A stretch of DNA of 64,000 nucleotides from JAEULH01 sp963746275 (GCA_963746275.1 CAVVAX010000028.1:65557-129556), one strand, 5' to 3'; positions 1 through 9,128 are shown, counted from the stretch's first letter. Notes: generated by a model from the sequence alone, not told the origin. Translations and numbers: made by a program.

Positions 1-77
1 GCTGACGCCGGCAGACTGGCGCTGCTGGCGGCCAGCTTCTTCTTCCGCCGTTCTGGCGAAAACAATCAACTTTCGAC

Positions 78-101
78 GGAACGGGCTCCCGCTGGACCGT
101 T
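78..101 (+). promoter_or_regulatory. candidate EcfG-type general-stress promoter
   Basis: GGAAC at 78-82 is followed after 15 bases by CGTT at 98-101. Alphaproteobacterial EcfG sigma factors recognise GGAAC and CGTT boxes usually 16-17 bases apart, so the spacer here is slightly short. It lies about 85 bases upstream of two DUF2382 genes, a family often under general-stress control. The match is by eye only. Confidence 0.35.
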
Positions 102-184
102 GCTTAGGGGACGACTGACTTTCGAGGTCGCGTCACTCCCCGCGCACCTGACGTTGTGCCAGATAGCGAGCAACGGAGTTCCTC

Positions 185-622
185 GTGAACACGAACAAGC
201 CGGCCGCACCGACCGACCCCGAGGCCCAGGTGGTGCCGCTCGTCGAGGACGAGGTTCGCATCGACACGCGCGAGGTCATCACCGGCCGGGTGCGCCTGCG
301 GACGGTCACCGACACGACGGAGGAAGTCGTCCGCCGAGAGTTGCAAGGAACCCGGGCCGAGGTCGAGCGCGTCCCCGCAAACCGCGTCCTTGCCGACGGG
401 GAGGCGCTGCCGGCGCCGCGCACGGAGGGCAACGTCCTGATCGTGCCCGTCGTCGAGGAAGTCCTCGTCGTGGAGAAGCGGTTGGTCCTGAAGGAAGAGG
501 TCCGCATCACGCTCCACGACACCAACGAGGTCACGGAAGTCCCGGTCACGGTTCGCAAGCAACGGGCCGTGGTCGAACGCATCGATGTGGACGATGCGAA
601 GAACTCAACCAGCGAAACCTAG
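185..622 (+). CDS. DUF2382 (YsnF/AvaK-type) stress protein
   Basis: A 145-residue acidic soluble protein without signal peptide or membrane segment. It is essentially one DUF2382 domain: repeated charged beta-strand-like stretches such as VPVVEEVLVVEKRLVLKEEV and VTEVPVTVRKQRAVVERI. The family is typically stress-induced and its biochemistry is unknown. The start is GTG at 185 behind a GGAG; no better in-frame start is seen. It lies 18 bases upstream of a second gene ending in the same domain, so the two form a probable operon, possibly driven by the stress-type promoter at 78-101. The domain call is confident, the role in stress is inferred from the family and promoter. Confidence 0.85.
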   Translation: MNTNKPAAPTDPEAQVVPLVEDEVRIDTREVITGRVRLRTVTDTTEEVVRRELQGTRAEVERVPANRVLADGEALPAPRTEGNVLIVPVVEEVLVVEKRLVLKEEVRITLHDTNEVTEVPVTVRKQRAVVERIDVDDAKNSTSET

Positions 623-640
623 GGTAGAGGATTTTAGAGA

Positions 641-1471
641 ATGGCTCGACAAACACTTGTTGCATCCTTCGACAGCCGTGGCGACGCCGAGAATGCGGTG
701 CAGGCTCTGCTGGCCGCCGGCTTCGACCGCGATCACATCCATCTTCATGCCAACGGGAGCGCCGCCGAGGCCGATACCGGAAAGCAAAAGGGCTTTTGGG
801 AGTCCATCGCCGACTTCTTCGTGCCCGACGACGATCGCAGCGTGTACGACGAGAGCGTTCGCCGCGGCGGCGCGACGTTGGTCGTGGCGGCCGAAGAGGC
901 GCGCGTGGACGAGGCCGCCGACATCCTCGAGCGCAACGGCGCAGTTGACATGGATGAGCGTGAAAACACCTGGCGCACCGAGGGCTGGGCGCCCGCGGTC
1001 GCGACCACAGGCGAGCCTCCGATCGCGCCGGATCTTGCCAGTCGGTCCACGGCCGCTACCGGCACGAGAGCCGAAGCCCATGCCGGCGGTCTGCATGACG
1101 TCGAGGCCATCCCGCTGGCCGAGGAGAAGCTGCGCGTTGGCAAGCGGCAGGTAAACGAGGGGCGGGTCCGTGTCCGCTCCTATGTGGTCGAGACGCCGGT
1201 CGAGGAGAGTGTCTCGCTCCGCGAGGAGAACGTGAGCGTCGAGAGCCGGTCGGTCGATCGTGCCGCAACCGCTGGCGACGAGGCGCTGTTTCGCGAGCGC
1301 ACGATTGAGGCCGAGGAGGTGAACGAGGAGGCCGTCGTCGCCAAAGAGGCGCGGGTCAAGGAAGAGCTTGTCGTCAAGAAGGACGTCGGGCAGCGAACCG
1401 AGACCGTCAAAGACACCGTGCGCCACACGGAAGTTGATGTCGAGGACACCCGGAAGTCACCGAAGCGCTGA
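641..1471 (+). CDS. two-domain YsnF-like stress protein with C-terminal DUF2382
   Basis: A 276-residue soluble protein. Residues 1-105 resemble the GSP-17M/YflT-like N-terminal domain (start MARQTLVASFDSRGDAENAV, then a glycine/alanine-rich alpha-beta segment). Residues 145-260 form a DUF2382 domain with the alternating charged pattern IPLAEEKLRVGKRQVNEGRV and VNEEAVVAKEARVKEELVVK. A low-complexity Ala/Thr/Pro linker joins them. It sits 18 bases behind the single-domain DUF2382 gene and is probably co-transcribed. Members of both families accumulate under general stress in other bacteria; no enzymatic activity can be read from the sequence. Confidence 0.85.
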   Translation: MARQTLVASFDSRGDAENAVQALLAAGFDRDHIHLHANGSAAEADTGKQKGFWESIADFFVPDDDRSVYDESVRRGGATLVVAAEEARVDEAADILERNGAVDMDERENTWRTEGWAPAVATTGEPPIAPDLASRSTAATGTRAEAHAGGLHDVEAIPLAEEKLRVGKRQVNEGRVRVRSYVVETPVEESVSLREENVSVESRSVDRAATAGDEALFRERTIEAEEVNEEAVVAKEARVKEELVVKKDVGQRTETVKDTVRHTEVDVEDTRKSPKR

Positions 1472-1551
1472 CCCGCCAAGAGCGGCTGCGGCACGGCGAA
1501 GCCGGATCCGGTGGCGGGCACCGTCCGCCGGTCCGGCCTTGCCGGTTGCTC

Positions 1552-2223
1552 CTAAGGGGTCCGCAAGTCTCGGATGAAGCGGCCGGCTTGGCGGGACTGC
1601 TCCTCGTAATCCGGCCGGCGCCACGGCTCGGCCAGCGCAGCCTCGTACCATGCCCGCATCGGTTCGAGCCCGCGCAGCCGCTCCGCGTAGTTGCTCGAAG
1701 CGGCGCTGAGCCGGATGCCATAAATCAGGAAGCGGAACGCCACCGGCGCGAAGAAGGCGTCGGCGGCGGTGAATGCTTCTCCCGCCAGGTACGGGCCGCC
1801 GAAGGTGCTGAGGCCCTCCTGCCACAGCTCCTCGATGCGGGCAATATCGGATGCCAGTGGCGGCGGCACCGCATCGACCTGGACGCGATTGCCGAGGTTC
1901 ATGTTGCAGCGGGTGCGGAGCTCCTGGAAGCCGGAGTGCATCTCGGCGGCAGCGCAACGCGCCCAGGCCCGGGCGCCCTCGTCCTTAGGCCAGGCGCCCT
2001 TGTGGCGCTCCGCCAGGTACTCGGTGATGGCGAGCGAGTCCCAGATGGTACGGTCGCCGTCGACGAGGCATGGCACCTTGCCGCTGGGCGAGAAGCTCCT
2101 GAAGTCGCCCTGGCCGAACGGGACCAGCCTCTCGGCGAAGTCGATGCCCAACTGGCGCATCAGCAGCCAAGGTCGCAGCGACCAGGACGAGTAGTTCTTG
2201 TTGGCGATGTAGAGCACGTACAT
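1552..2223 (-). CDS. glutathione S-transferase family protein
   Basis: A 223-residue protein. The N-terminal thioredoxin-fold domain starts MYVLYIANKNYSSWSLRPWL, with the SSWSLRPW segment where GSTs of this YfcF/maleylacetoacetate isomerase-like group carry the catalytic Ser. The substrate-binding proline region KVPCLVDGDRTIWDSLAITE follows at about residues 50-70, then an all-helical C-terminal domain. I chose ATG 2223 rather than the upstream start at 2259 because AGGAGAG lies at the right distance and homologues begin with this strand. Substrate unknown. It is convergent with the DUF2382 pair. Confidence 0.88.
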   Translation of the reverse strand: MYVLYIANKNYSSWSLRPWLLMRQLGIDFAERLVPFGQGDFRSFSPSGKVPCLVDGDRTIWDSLAITEYLAERHKGAWPKDEGARAWARCAAAEMHSGFQELRTRCNMNLGNRVQVDAVPPPLASDIARIEELWQEGLSTFGGPYLAGEAFTAADAFFAPVAFRFLIYGIRLSAASSNYAERLRGLEPMRAWYEAALAEPWRRPDYEEQSRQAGRFIRDLRTP

Positions 2224-2349
2224 GTCGCCGCTCTCCTTGGCAGGAAGGCTACGTCTCAAGCCTCATTGGCGGCGAGGCCGCACCGAATGTCACGCAAAGA
2301 GTGCCCGGTGCGAAGATGCCTCGGGGACCGTCCGCTCCGCATCCGCCGC

Positions 2350-2378
2350 TTGTGTTTCAGAGGCCCTCGCAATAAAGT
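2350..2378 (+). promoter_or_regulatory. possible sigma70-type promoter upstream of pdhA
   Basis: TTGTGT at 2350-2355 and TAAAGT at 2373-2378 are separated by 17 bases, about 90 bases before the pdhA start. Both boxes deviate from consensus, so this is only a candidate. Confidence 0.25.
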
Positions 2379-2466
2379 CCCGCGCCGTCCCGCCGCTGAG
2401 CCCATAGTCCAGCACGAGACCACGAGCCAATAGCCGTTCCGCGTCGAACGCACGGGAGGGGGCGTC

Positions 2467-3480
2467 ATGCCCAACGACGACAAGACCGAGTCCGGCAAGG
2501 GGCCCCGCCGCGAGGTCCCGCCTGTCGAGCAGTTGCTGTACGACTACCGGGAGATGCTGCTTATCCGCCGGTTCGAGGAAAAGGCCGGGCAGCTCTACGG
2601 CATGGGCCTGATCGCCGGCTTCTGCCACCTCTACATCGGCCAGGAGGCGGTCGTCATCGGCATGCAGTCGACGGCGCGGGAAGGCGATAGCATCATCACC
2701 ACCTACCGCGACCACGGCCACATGCTTGCCTCCGGCATGGACGCCAAGGGCGTCATGGCCGAGTTGACCGGGCGCATCGGCGGCTATTCCAAGGGCAAGG
2801 GCGGCTCGATGCACATGTTCAGCCGCGAGAAGGGCTTCTACGGCGGCCATGGCATCGTCGGCGCTTCGGTGCCGCTCGGCACCGGGCTGGCCTTCGCCCA
2901 CAAGTATCGCGAGGACGGCGGCATCTGCTACTGCTACTTCGGCGATGGCGCGGCCAATCAGGGCCAAGTCTACGAGTCCTTCAACATGGCCTCGCTGTGG
3001 AAGCTGCCCATCATCTACATCATCGAGAACAACAAGTACGGCATGGGCACCTCGGTCGAGCGCGCCTCGGCCACCGTTAACCTCTATCGCCGCGGTGAGG
3101 CCTTCGGCGTTCCCGGCGCGCAGGTGAACGGCATGGACGTGCTCGAGGTCCGCTCCGCCGGGGCGGAGGTCGTCGACTACGTCCGCGGCGGCAAGGGCCC
3201 GTACGTGATGGAGATGAACACCTACCGCTACCGCGGCCACTCGATGTCGGATCCGGCCAAGTACCGGACGAAAGAGGAGGTCGCCAAGATGCGCAAGGAG
3301 AGCGACCCGCTCGACACTTTGCGGGCGTTCATGCTCGAGCGTAAGCTCGTCGACGAGGCGAAGCTCAAGGAGATCGACCGCGAGGTCCGGGCGATCGTGA
3401 ACGAGTTGGCCGAGTTCGCGCAGACGAGCCCGGAGCCCGACCCGTCGGAGCTCTACACCGACATCCTGATCGACGCCTGA
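2467..3480 (+). CDS. pdhA: pyruvate dehydrogenase E1 component, alpha subunit
   Basis: At 337 residues this is the usual size for an alphaproteobacterial E1 alpha. With the beta subunit it decarboxylates pyruvate and transfers the acetyl unit to lipoyl-E2. The thiamine diphosphate motif is present: GDGAANQGQ from about residue 159, closed by ENNKYGMGTS near residue 187. The phosphorylation-loop-like region HGHMLASGMD and YRYRGHSMSDPAKYRTKEEV are also typical. A strong GGGAGGGGG lies just before ATG 2467. It is the first gene of a PDH operon; pdhB starts 30 bases downstream. No frameshift. Confidence 0.97.
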   Translation: MPNDDKTESGKGPRREVPPVEQLLYDYREMLLIRRFEEKAGQLYGMGLIAGFCHLYIGQEAVVIGMQSTAREGDSIITTYRDHGHMLASGMDAKGVMAELTGRIGGYSKGKGGSMHMFSREKGFYGGHGIVGASVPLGTGLAFAHKYREDGGICYCYFGDGAANQGQVYESFNMASLWKLPIIYIIENNKYGMGTSVERASATVNLYRRGEAFGVPGAQVNGMDVLEVRSAGAEVVDYVRGGKGPYVMEMNTYRYRGHSMSDPAKYRTKEEVAKMRKESDPLDTLRAFMLERKLVDEAKLKEIDREVRAIVNELAEFAQTSPEPDPSELYTDILIDA

Positions 3481-3510
3481 GCGCCAGCGCGGCCCTTCGA
3501 GGAGACAAGA

Positions 3511-4884
3511 ATGCCCACCCAGATTCTGATGCCGGCACTGTCGCCGACGATGGTCGAGGGCAAGCTCGCCAAGTGGATCAAGCGCGAGGGCGATGCCGTC
3601 GCCACCGGTGAGGTTCTGGCCGAGATCGAGACCGACAAGGCGACGATGGAGGTCGAGGCGGTCGACGAGGGCATGCTCGGCAAGATCCTGGTGCCGGAGG
3701 GCAGCGAGGGCGTTCCCGTCAACACGCCGATCGCGCTCCTGCTCGCCGAGGGCGAGGACGCGAAGGCGCTCGAGGGCTTGGACATCGAGCCGGCACAGAG
3801 CGAGACCATGGCAATGCCGGTCACCACGCCGGCCCCGTCCCCGTCGCCCGCCCAACCGATGCCGGCGTCCGAGCTTCCGGCGGAGCCCGAGTACGCCGGG
3901 CCGACCGCGCCGATGACGGTGCGCGAGGCGCTCCGGGACGCCATGGCCGAGGAGATGCGCCGCGACTCCGCGGTGTTCCTGATGGGCGAGGAGGTCGCGG
4001 CCTACCAGGGCGCCTACAAGGTGAGCCAGGGGCTGCTGGACGAGTTCGGGCCAAAGCGGGTCATCGATACGCCGATCACCGAGATGGGCTTCGCCGGGCT
4101 CGGCGTCGGCGCCGCCTTCGCCGGGCTGAAGCCGATCGTCGAGTTCATGACCTTCAATTTCTCGATGCAGGCCATCGACCAGATCATCAACTCCGCGGCC
4201 AAGACCCTGTACATGGCCGGCGGCCAGCTCGGCTCGCCCATTGTCTTCCGCGGCCCCAATGGCGCCGCCGCCCGTGTCGCGGCGCAGCATTCGCAATGCT
4301 TCGCCTCCTGGTACGCCCACTGCCCGGGGCTGAAGGTGGTGGCGCCATACTCCGGAGCGGATGCCAAGGGGCTGCTTAAGGCCGCCATCCGCGACCCCAA
4401 CCCAGTCGTGTTCCTCGAGAACGAAATCCTCTACGGCCAGACCTTCGAGGTTCCGACCGATCCGGAGTTCGTGCTGCGGCTGGATAAGGCCAAGGTCGAG
4501 CGGCCGGGCAAGGATGTCACCATTGTTTCCTTCTCGCGCATGGTCGGCGTTTGTCTTGAGGCGGCGGCGGCTTTGGCCGAGGCCGGGATCGCGGCCGAGG
4601 TGATCAACCTCCGCTCGCTCCGGCCCATCGACGTTTCCACGATTGTCGCCTCTGTTAAGAAGACCAACCGCATCGTCAGCGTCGAGGAGGGCTGGCCGCT
4701 CGCCGGCATCGGCTCGGAGATTGCGGCGCTGATGATGGAGCATGCCTTCGACCACCTGGACGCGCCGGTGGTGCGGGTGACCGGCGCCGACGTGCCGATG
4801 CCCTATGCCGCAAACCTCGAGCGGCTGACCCTGCCGCAGCCGCCGGCGGTCATCGCCGCGGCGCGCTCGGTCTGCTACCGCTAG
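3511..4884 (+). CDS. pdhB: pyruvate dehydrogenase E1 beta subunit with N-terminal lipoyl domain
   Basis: 457 residues. Residues 1-78 are a biotinyl/lipoyl domain with the lipoylation motif EIETDKATMEVEAVDEG (Lys about 43). A Pro/Ala/Ser linker (about 95-135) leads to the transketolase-like E1 beta body (about 136-457), with EEVAAYQGAYKVSQGL, the C-terminal FLENEILYG and the transketolase C domain. A lipoyl domain fused to E1 beta is a known alphaproteobacterial trait. The domain is nearly the same as that of the following E2, suggesting duplication. It sits between pdhA and pdhC with short gaps (30 and 21 bases), so the three subunits are made together. Confidence 0.97.
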   Translation: MPTQILMPALSPTMVEGKLAKWIKREGDAVATGEVLAEIETDKATMEVEAVDEGMLGKILVPEGSEGVPVNTPIALLLAEGEDAKALEGLDIEPAQSETMAMPVTTPAPSPSPAQPMPASELPAEPEYAGPTAPMTVREALRDAMAEEMRRDSAVFLMGEEVAAYQGAYKVSQGLLDEFGPKRVIDTPITEMGFAGLGVGAAFAGLKPIVEFMTFNFSMQAIDQIINSAAKTLYMAGGQLGSPIVFRGPNGAAARVAAQHSQCFASWYAHCPGLKVVAPYSGADAKGLLKAAIRDPNPVVFLENEILYGQTFEVPTDPEFVLRLDKAKVERPGKDVTIVSFSRMVGVCLEAAAALAEAGIAAEVINLRSLRPIDVSTIVASVKKTNRIVSVEEGWPLAGIGSEIAALMMEHAFDHLDAPVVRVTGADVPMPYAANLERLTLPQPPAVIAAARSVCYR

Positions 4885-4905
4885 GCGCAGGGCAGGGAGC
4901 GGACC

Positions 4906-6222
4906 ATGACCATTCAGGTGCTCATGCCGGCGCTGTCGCCGACGATGACCGAGGGCAAGCTCGCCAAGTGGCTGAAGCGTGAGGGCGACCCTATCGCGAC
5001 CGGCGACGTCATCGCCGAGATTGAGACCGACAAGGCGACCATGGAGGTCGAGGCGGTCGACGAGGGCACCCTCGGCAAGATCCTGGTGCCCGAGGGCAGC
5101 GAGGGCGTCGCTGTCAACGCGCCGATCGCGATCATGCTCACCGAGGGCGAGGATGCCTCGGCTTTGGCCGCCGCGCAGGTCGCGCCGGCGGCCCCGGCGC
5201 CGGGCACGCCTGCCGGTGTCGCGCCTTCGCCGGCGGGCGCGCCGACACCCGCACCCACTGTGCCCGCGTCGCCTGTGCCTGCGCCACAGCCGACCGCGCG
5301 GGCCGATGGTCAGCGGATCTTCGCCAGCCCCTTGGCCCGGCGGCTTGCGGGCGCAGGCGGCCTTGAGCTCGGCCGGATCACCGGCAGCGGTCCGCACGGG
5401 CGGATCATCAAGAAGGACGTCGAGCAGGCGCTGGCCGCGGCGAAGGCCGCCCCGCCGCCCCTACCCAAGCCTGCGGCGGAACCGGCGCCGGCGAAGCCGG
5501 CGGCAGCGCCCGTCGTTGAGCCGGCGGCGGCCTATGACGAGGTGCCGCACAGCACCATGCGCAAGGTCATCGCCAAACGCTTGAGCGAGTCCAAGCGCGA
5601 CATTCCCCACTACTATCTCACCATCGACTGCAACCTTGACGCGGTCCTGGACCTGCGGGCCAAGCTCAATGCCCGCTCGCCCGAGGGTGCCAGCGCCTTC
5701 AAGCTCTCGATCAACGACTTCCTCATCCGCGCCGTGGCGCTGGCGCTGAAGGCGTATCCGGACGCCAACTCGGCCTGGACCGACGAGGCGATGCGGCTGT
5801 TCAAGACGGTGGACATCGCCGTCGCGGTGGCGACCCCCAACGGGCTGATCACTCCGGTGGTGCGCAACGCCGACGCCAAGGGCCTCGCCGTCATCGCCGG
5901 CGAGGTTCGTGACCTGGCGGAACGGGCCCGGGCCGGCAAGCTCAAGCCCGAGGACTACCAGGGCGGCACCTTCACCGTCTCAAATCTCGGCATGTACGGC
6001 ATCCGCGAGTTCTCGGCGATCATCAACCCGCCGCAGTCCTGCCTGCTCGCGGTGGGCGCAGCAGAGAAGCGCCCGATCGTGAAAGATGGCGCGCTGGCGG
6101 TCGCCACCATGGCGAGCTGCACGCTGTCCGCCGATCACCGCAGCGTCGATGGGGCGAAGGGCGCGGAGTTCCTCGCGATCTTCAAGCGGCTGGTCGAAGA
6201 CCCGCTGACGATGATGCTGTAG
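4906..6222 (+). CDS. pdhC: dihydrolipoamide acetyltransferase (PDH E2)
   Basis: 438 residues, the core of the PDH complex, transferring acetyl from lipoamide to CoA. Order of parts: one lipoyl domain (1-78, Lys about 43 in EIETDKATMEV), a long Ala/Pro linker, the peripheral subunit-binding domain around 135-172 (FASPLARRLAGAGGLELGRI, GSGPHGRIIKKDVEQAL), a second Ala/Pro linker, and the catalytic domain from about 210. The catalytic ADHRSVDGAKGAEFL near residue 410 contains the HxxxDG active site. Downstream lpd starts 13 bases after the stop. The reading frame is intact. Confidence 0.97.
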   Translation: MTIQVLMPALSPTMTEGKLAKWLKREGDPIATGDVIAEIETDKATMEVEAVDEGTLGKILVPEGSEGVAVNAPIAIMLTEGEDASALAAAQVAPAAPAPGTPAGVAPSPAGAPTPAPTVPASPVPAPQPTARADGQRIFASPLARRLAGAGGLELGRITGSGPHGRIIKKDVEQALAAAKAAPPPLPKPAAEPAPAKPAAAPVVEPAAAYDEVPHSTMRKVIAKRLSESKRDIPHYYLTIDCNLDAVLDLRAKLNARSPEGASAFKLSINDFLIRAVALALKAYPDANSAWTDEAMRLFKTVDIAVAVATPNGLITPVVRNADAKGLAVIAGEVRDLAERARAGKLKPEDYQGGTFTVSNLGMYGIREFSAIINPPQSCLLAVGAAEKRPIVKDGALAVATMASCTLSADHRSVDGAKGAEFLAIFKRLVEDPLTMML

Positions 6223-6235
6223 GCAGGGGCAAACC

Positions 6236-7636
6236 ATGGCGGAGACGTCCTTCGACATCGTCATCATCGGCACCGGGCCCGGCGGCTACGTCGCTGCGAT
6301 CCGCGCCGCCCAGCTCGGCATGAAGGTCGCGGTGGTCGAGCGCGAGCACCTCGGCGGCATCTGCCTGAACTGGGGCTGCATCCCGACCAAGGCGCTGCTG
6401 CGCACCGCCGAGGTCTACGAGACGATGAAGCACGCGGCCGACTTCGGCCTCAAGGTCGAGGGCATCTCGTACGATCCGAAGAAGGTGATCGAGCGCTCGC
6501 GCGCCGTCGCCCGCCAGCTCAACGGCGGCGTCGGTCACCTGCTGCGCAAGAACAAGGTCCCGGTCTTCGACGGCTCGGGAAAGCTCAATGGCCGCGGCAA
6601 GGTGCTGGTGGCGAAGAGCGGCGGTGGGTCCGTCGAGCTGGCGGCCAAGCACATCATCCTCGCCACCGGCGCGCGCGCCCGCTCGCTCCCGGGCATGGAG
6701 CCGGACGGGCGGCTGGTCTGGACCTACAAGGAGGCGATGGTCCCGGACGTGATGCCGAAGTCGCTGCTGGTGGTCGGCTCCGGCGCCATCGGCATCGAGT
6801 TCGCGAGCTTCTATCGCTCGCTCGGCGCCGAGGTCACCGTCGTCGAGATCGTCGACCGCATCCTGCCGGCGGAGGATGCGGAGATCTCCGCCTTCGCCCG
6901 CAAGGCGTTCGAGAAGCAGGGGTTCAAGATCCACACCTCGGCCGCGGTCAAGGCGCTGAAGCTGGGGGCCGACAACGTCACTGCCACGATCGACGCCGGC
7001 GGCAAGACGCAGGAGATGACCGTCGACCGGGTGATCATGGCCGTCGGCATCACCGGTAACGTCGAGACCTGTGGCATCCAAGGCACCGGGGTGAAGGTCG
7101 AGCGCGGCCACATCGTCGTCGACGAGTGGCTGCGGACCGGCGAGCCCGGCGTCTATGCGATCGGTGACGTCGTCGGCCCGCCCTGGCTGGCGCACAAGGC
7201 GAGCCACGAGGGCGTGATCTGCGTCGAGAAGATTGCGGGCGTCCCGGGCGTCCACCCGCTGGACATCCGCCGCATCCCCGGCTGCACCTACTCGCGGCCG
7301 CAGATTGCGAGCGTTGGCTTGAGCGAGGCCGCGGCCAAGGCCAGCGGGCGGGAAATCAAGGTCGGCCGCTTTCCGTTCATCGGCAACGGCAAGGCGATCG
7401 CGCTGGGCGAACCGGAGGGTATGGTCAAGACGATCTTCGACGCCAAAACCGGCGAGCTCTTGGGCGCGCACATGGTCGGCGCCGAGGTCACCGAGTTGAT
7501 CCAGGGCTACGCCATCGCCATGAGCCTGGAGACGACCGAAGCGGAACTGATGCACACCGTCTTCCCGCACCCGACCCTCTCCGAGATGATGCATGAGGCC
7601 GTCCTCGATGCCTACGGCCGCGCCGTTCACTTCTGA
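6236..7636 (+). CDS. lpd: dihydrolipoyl dehydrogenase (E3)
   Basis: 466 residues. It reoxidises dihydrolipoamide of E2 with NAD+. Features: N-terminal FAD Rossmann motif IIGTGPGGYVAA, redox disulphide Cys43/Cys48 in GGICLNWGCIPTK, NAD-binding VVGSGAIGIEFASFY (about 178-192), second FAD motif YAIGDVVGPPWLAHKA, and the C-terminal interface with the active-site base in TVFPHPTLSEMMHEA. It is the last PDH subunit gene of the operon. lipA overlaps its 3' end or begins just behind it, depending on the lipA start, which fits coupled synthesis of the complex and its lipoylating enzyme. Confidence 0.97.
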   Translation: MAETSFDIVIIGTGPGGYVAAIRAAQLGMKVAVVEREHLGGICLNWGCIPTKALLRTAEVYETMKHAADFGLKVEGISYDPKKVIERSRAVARQLNGGVGHLLRKNKVPVFDGSGKLNGRGKVLVAKSGGGSVELAAKHIILATGARARSLPGMEPDGRLVWTYKEAMVPDVMPKSLLVVGSGAIGIEFASFYRSLGAEVTVVEIVDRILPAEDAEISAFARKAFEKQGFKIHTSAAVKALKLGADNVTATIDAGGKTQEMTVDRVIMAVGITGNVETCGIQGTGVKVERGHIVVDEWLRTGEPGVYAIGDVVGPPWLAHKASHEGVICVEKIAGVPGVHPLDIRRIPGCTYSRPQIASVGLSEAAAKASGREIKVGRFPFIGNGKAIALGEPEGMVKTIFDAKTGELLGAHMVGAEVTELIQGYAIAMSLETTEAELMHTVFPHPTLSEMMHEAVLDAYGRAVHF

Positions 7637-8651
7637 GCCGGTGACGGCTGCGTCGGCCGAGCCCGGGGTTGCCGTTGATCCCGCCACGGCCGCGAGCCAT
7701 ATCGCGCCTATGCCCACCGCCGCGCCGCCGCGCCATCCGGAGAAGGTCCACAAGCCCGTCAACCTATCGCCGCGCAAGCCGGCCTGGATCCGGGTGAGGG
7801 CGCCGAGCACGGCGGCGCATGCCGAGACCCGGGCGCTGATGCGCGGGAACAACCTCCACACCGTCTGCGAGGAGGCGGCCTGCCCCAACATTGGCGAGTG
7901 CTGGGCGCGCAAGCACGCCACCGTGATGATCCTCGGCGCCATCTGCACCCGCGCCTGCGCCTTCTGCAACGTCGCTACCGGCAAGCCCGGCCCGGTCGAT
8001 CCGTTCGAGCCCGAGAACGTCGCGATGACGGCGTTCACCATGGGGCTGAAGCACATGGTCATTACCTCGGTCGACCGCGACGACCTCGCCGACGGCGGCG
8101 CCGATCAGTTCGTCCGCTGCATCACCTCGGTGCGGGGCAAGGCGCCCGGCGTCACGATCGAGGTGCTGACGCCGGACTTCCGGCACAAGGACGGGGCGCT
8201 GGAAGCGGTGGTGACGGCGGGGCCGGACGTGTTCAACCACAACCTGGAGACGGTGCCGCGGCTCTACCTGACGATCCGCCCCGGCGCGCGCTACTACCAC
8301 TCGCTGCGGCTGCTGGACCGCGCCAAGGATATCTCGCCGTCGGTCTTCACCAAGTCCGGCATCATGGTCGGCCTTGGCGAGGAGCGGAACGAGGTCTTGC
8401 AGGTGATGGACGACCTGCGCTCGGCGCGGGTCGACTTCCTCACCATCGGCCAGTACCTGCAGCCAACCCCGCACCATGCCGGCGTCGCTCGTTTCGTCAC
8501 CCCCGACGAGTTCGCCGATTACAAGCGCATCGCCGAGACCAAGGGCTTCCTGATGGTCGCCTCCTCGCCGCTGACGCGCTCGTCCTATCATGCCGATCGC
8601 GATTTCGAGACGCTGCGCGCCGCGCGCATCTCAGCCGCCGCCGGCGGCTAG
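7593..8651 (+). CDS. lipA: lipoyl synthase
   Basis: A radical SAM enzyme that inserts sulphur at C6 and C8 of octanoyl groups on E2-type proteins. The auxiliary cluster ligands CEEAACPNIGEC and the radical SAM motif CTRACAFC are both present, followed by DVFNHNLETVPRLY and the C-terminal family-specific SSPLTRSSYHAD. With ATG 7593 the protein has 352 residues; ATG 7710 would give about 313, closer to the family norm, and a GTG at 7641 right after the lpd stop is also possible. I cannot decide from Shine-Dalgarno signals, which are weak at all three. Adjacent to its substrate genes pdhB/pdhC. Confidence 0.95.
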   Translation: MRPSSMPTAAPFTSEPVTAASAEPGVAVDPATAASHIAPMPTAAPPRHPEKVHKPVNLSPRKPAWIRVRAPSTAAHAETRALMRGNNLHTVCEEAACPNIGECWARKHATVMILGAICTRACAFCNVATGKPGPVDPFEPENVAMTAFTMGLKHMVITSVDRDDLADGGADQFVRCITSVRGKAPGVTIEVLTPDFRHKDGALEAVVTAGPDVFNHNLETVPRLYLTIRPGARYYHSLRLLDRAKDISPSVFTKSGIMVGLGEERNEVLQVMDDLRSARVDFLTIGQYLQPTPHHAGVARFVTPDEFADYKRIAETKGFLMVASSPLTRSSYHADRDFETLRAARISAAAGG

Positions 8652-8672
8652 GCGGGAGAGCGCCCGCCTGCC

Positions 8673-9128
8673 ATGCCGACACACGCCGAAAAGCGCATGC
8701 TTCCCTACAGCCGGGAGCAAATGTTTAATCTCGTCGCGGACGTCGAGCGCTACCCGGAGTTCCTGCCGTGGTGCGTCGCCTGCCGGATCCGTCAGCATGT
8801 CTCGCCCGACGACTTCACCGCCGACCTGATCATTGGCTTCAAGTTCGTCCGCGAACGGTTCACATCTCAGGTGCGGCTGGGCCGGCCGGACCGCATCGAC
8901 GTGAACTACAAGGAAGGGCCGTTCCACTACCTCACCAACCACTGGTCGTTCGGCGAGGATGAGAACGGCCACTGCATCATCGATTTCTACATCGACTTCG
9001 AGTTCCGCTCGAAGACCCTGCAGAAGCTGATCGGCCGGCTGTTCAACGAGGCCGTGCAGCGGATGGTCAACGCCTTCGAACGCCGCGCCAACCTGCTCTA
9101 CGGCCGCAACCGCGTGCCGACCGCCTGA
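8673..9128 (+). CDS. COQ10/RatA-like START-domain protein
   Basis: 151 residues, a single polyketide-cyclase/START-type lipid-binding domain. It opens MPTHAEKRMLPYSREQMFNL followed by VADVERYPEFLPWCVACRI, both typical of the COQ10/RatA family. Eukaryotic COQ10 binds ubiquinone and supports respiration; E. coli RatA was reported to affect 70S ribosome assembly. In alphaproteobacteria this gene commonly follows lipA, as here (21 bases), suggesting a respiratory role, but that is inference from context. Confidence 0.85.
   Translation: MPTHAEKRMLPYSREQMFNLVADVERYPEFLPWCVACRIRQHVSPDDFTADLIIGFKFVRERFTSQVRLGRPDRIDVNYKEGPFHYLTNHWSFGEDENGHCIIDFYIDFEFRSKTLQKLIGRLFNEAVQRMVNAFERRANLLYGRNRVPTA

Noticed and set aside
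1..184. Possible gene end at the left edge
   Set aside because: No frame with recognisable protein similarity; only the candidate promoter at 78-101 is supported.
2290..5397. 1035-codon open frame on the minus strand
   Set aside because: It lies antisense to pdhA, pdhB and part of pdhC. Its Asp/Arg/His/Leu-rich low-complexity translation is typical of a GC-rich shadow frame.
6182..8062. 626-codon minus-strand frame
   Set aside because: Antisense to lpd and lipA; shadow frame.
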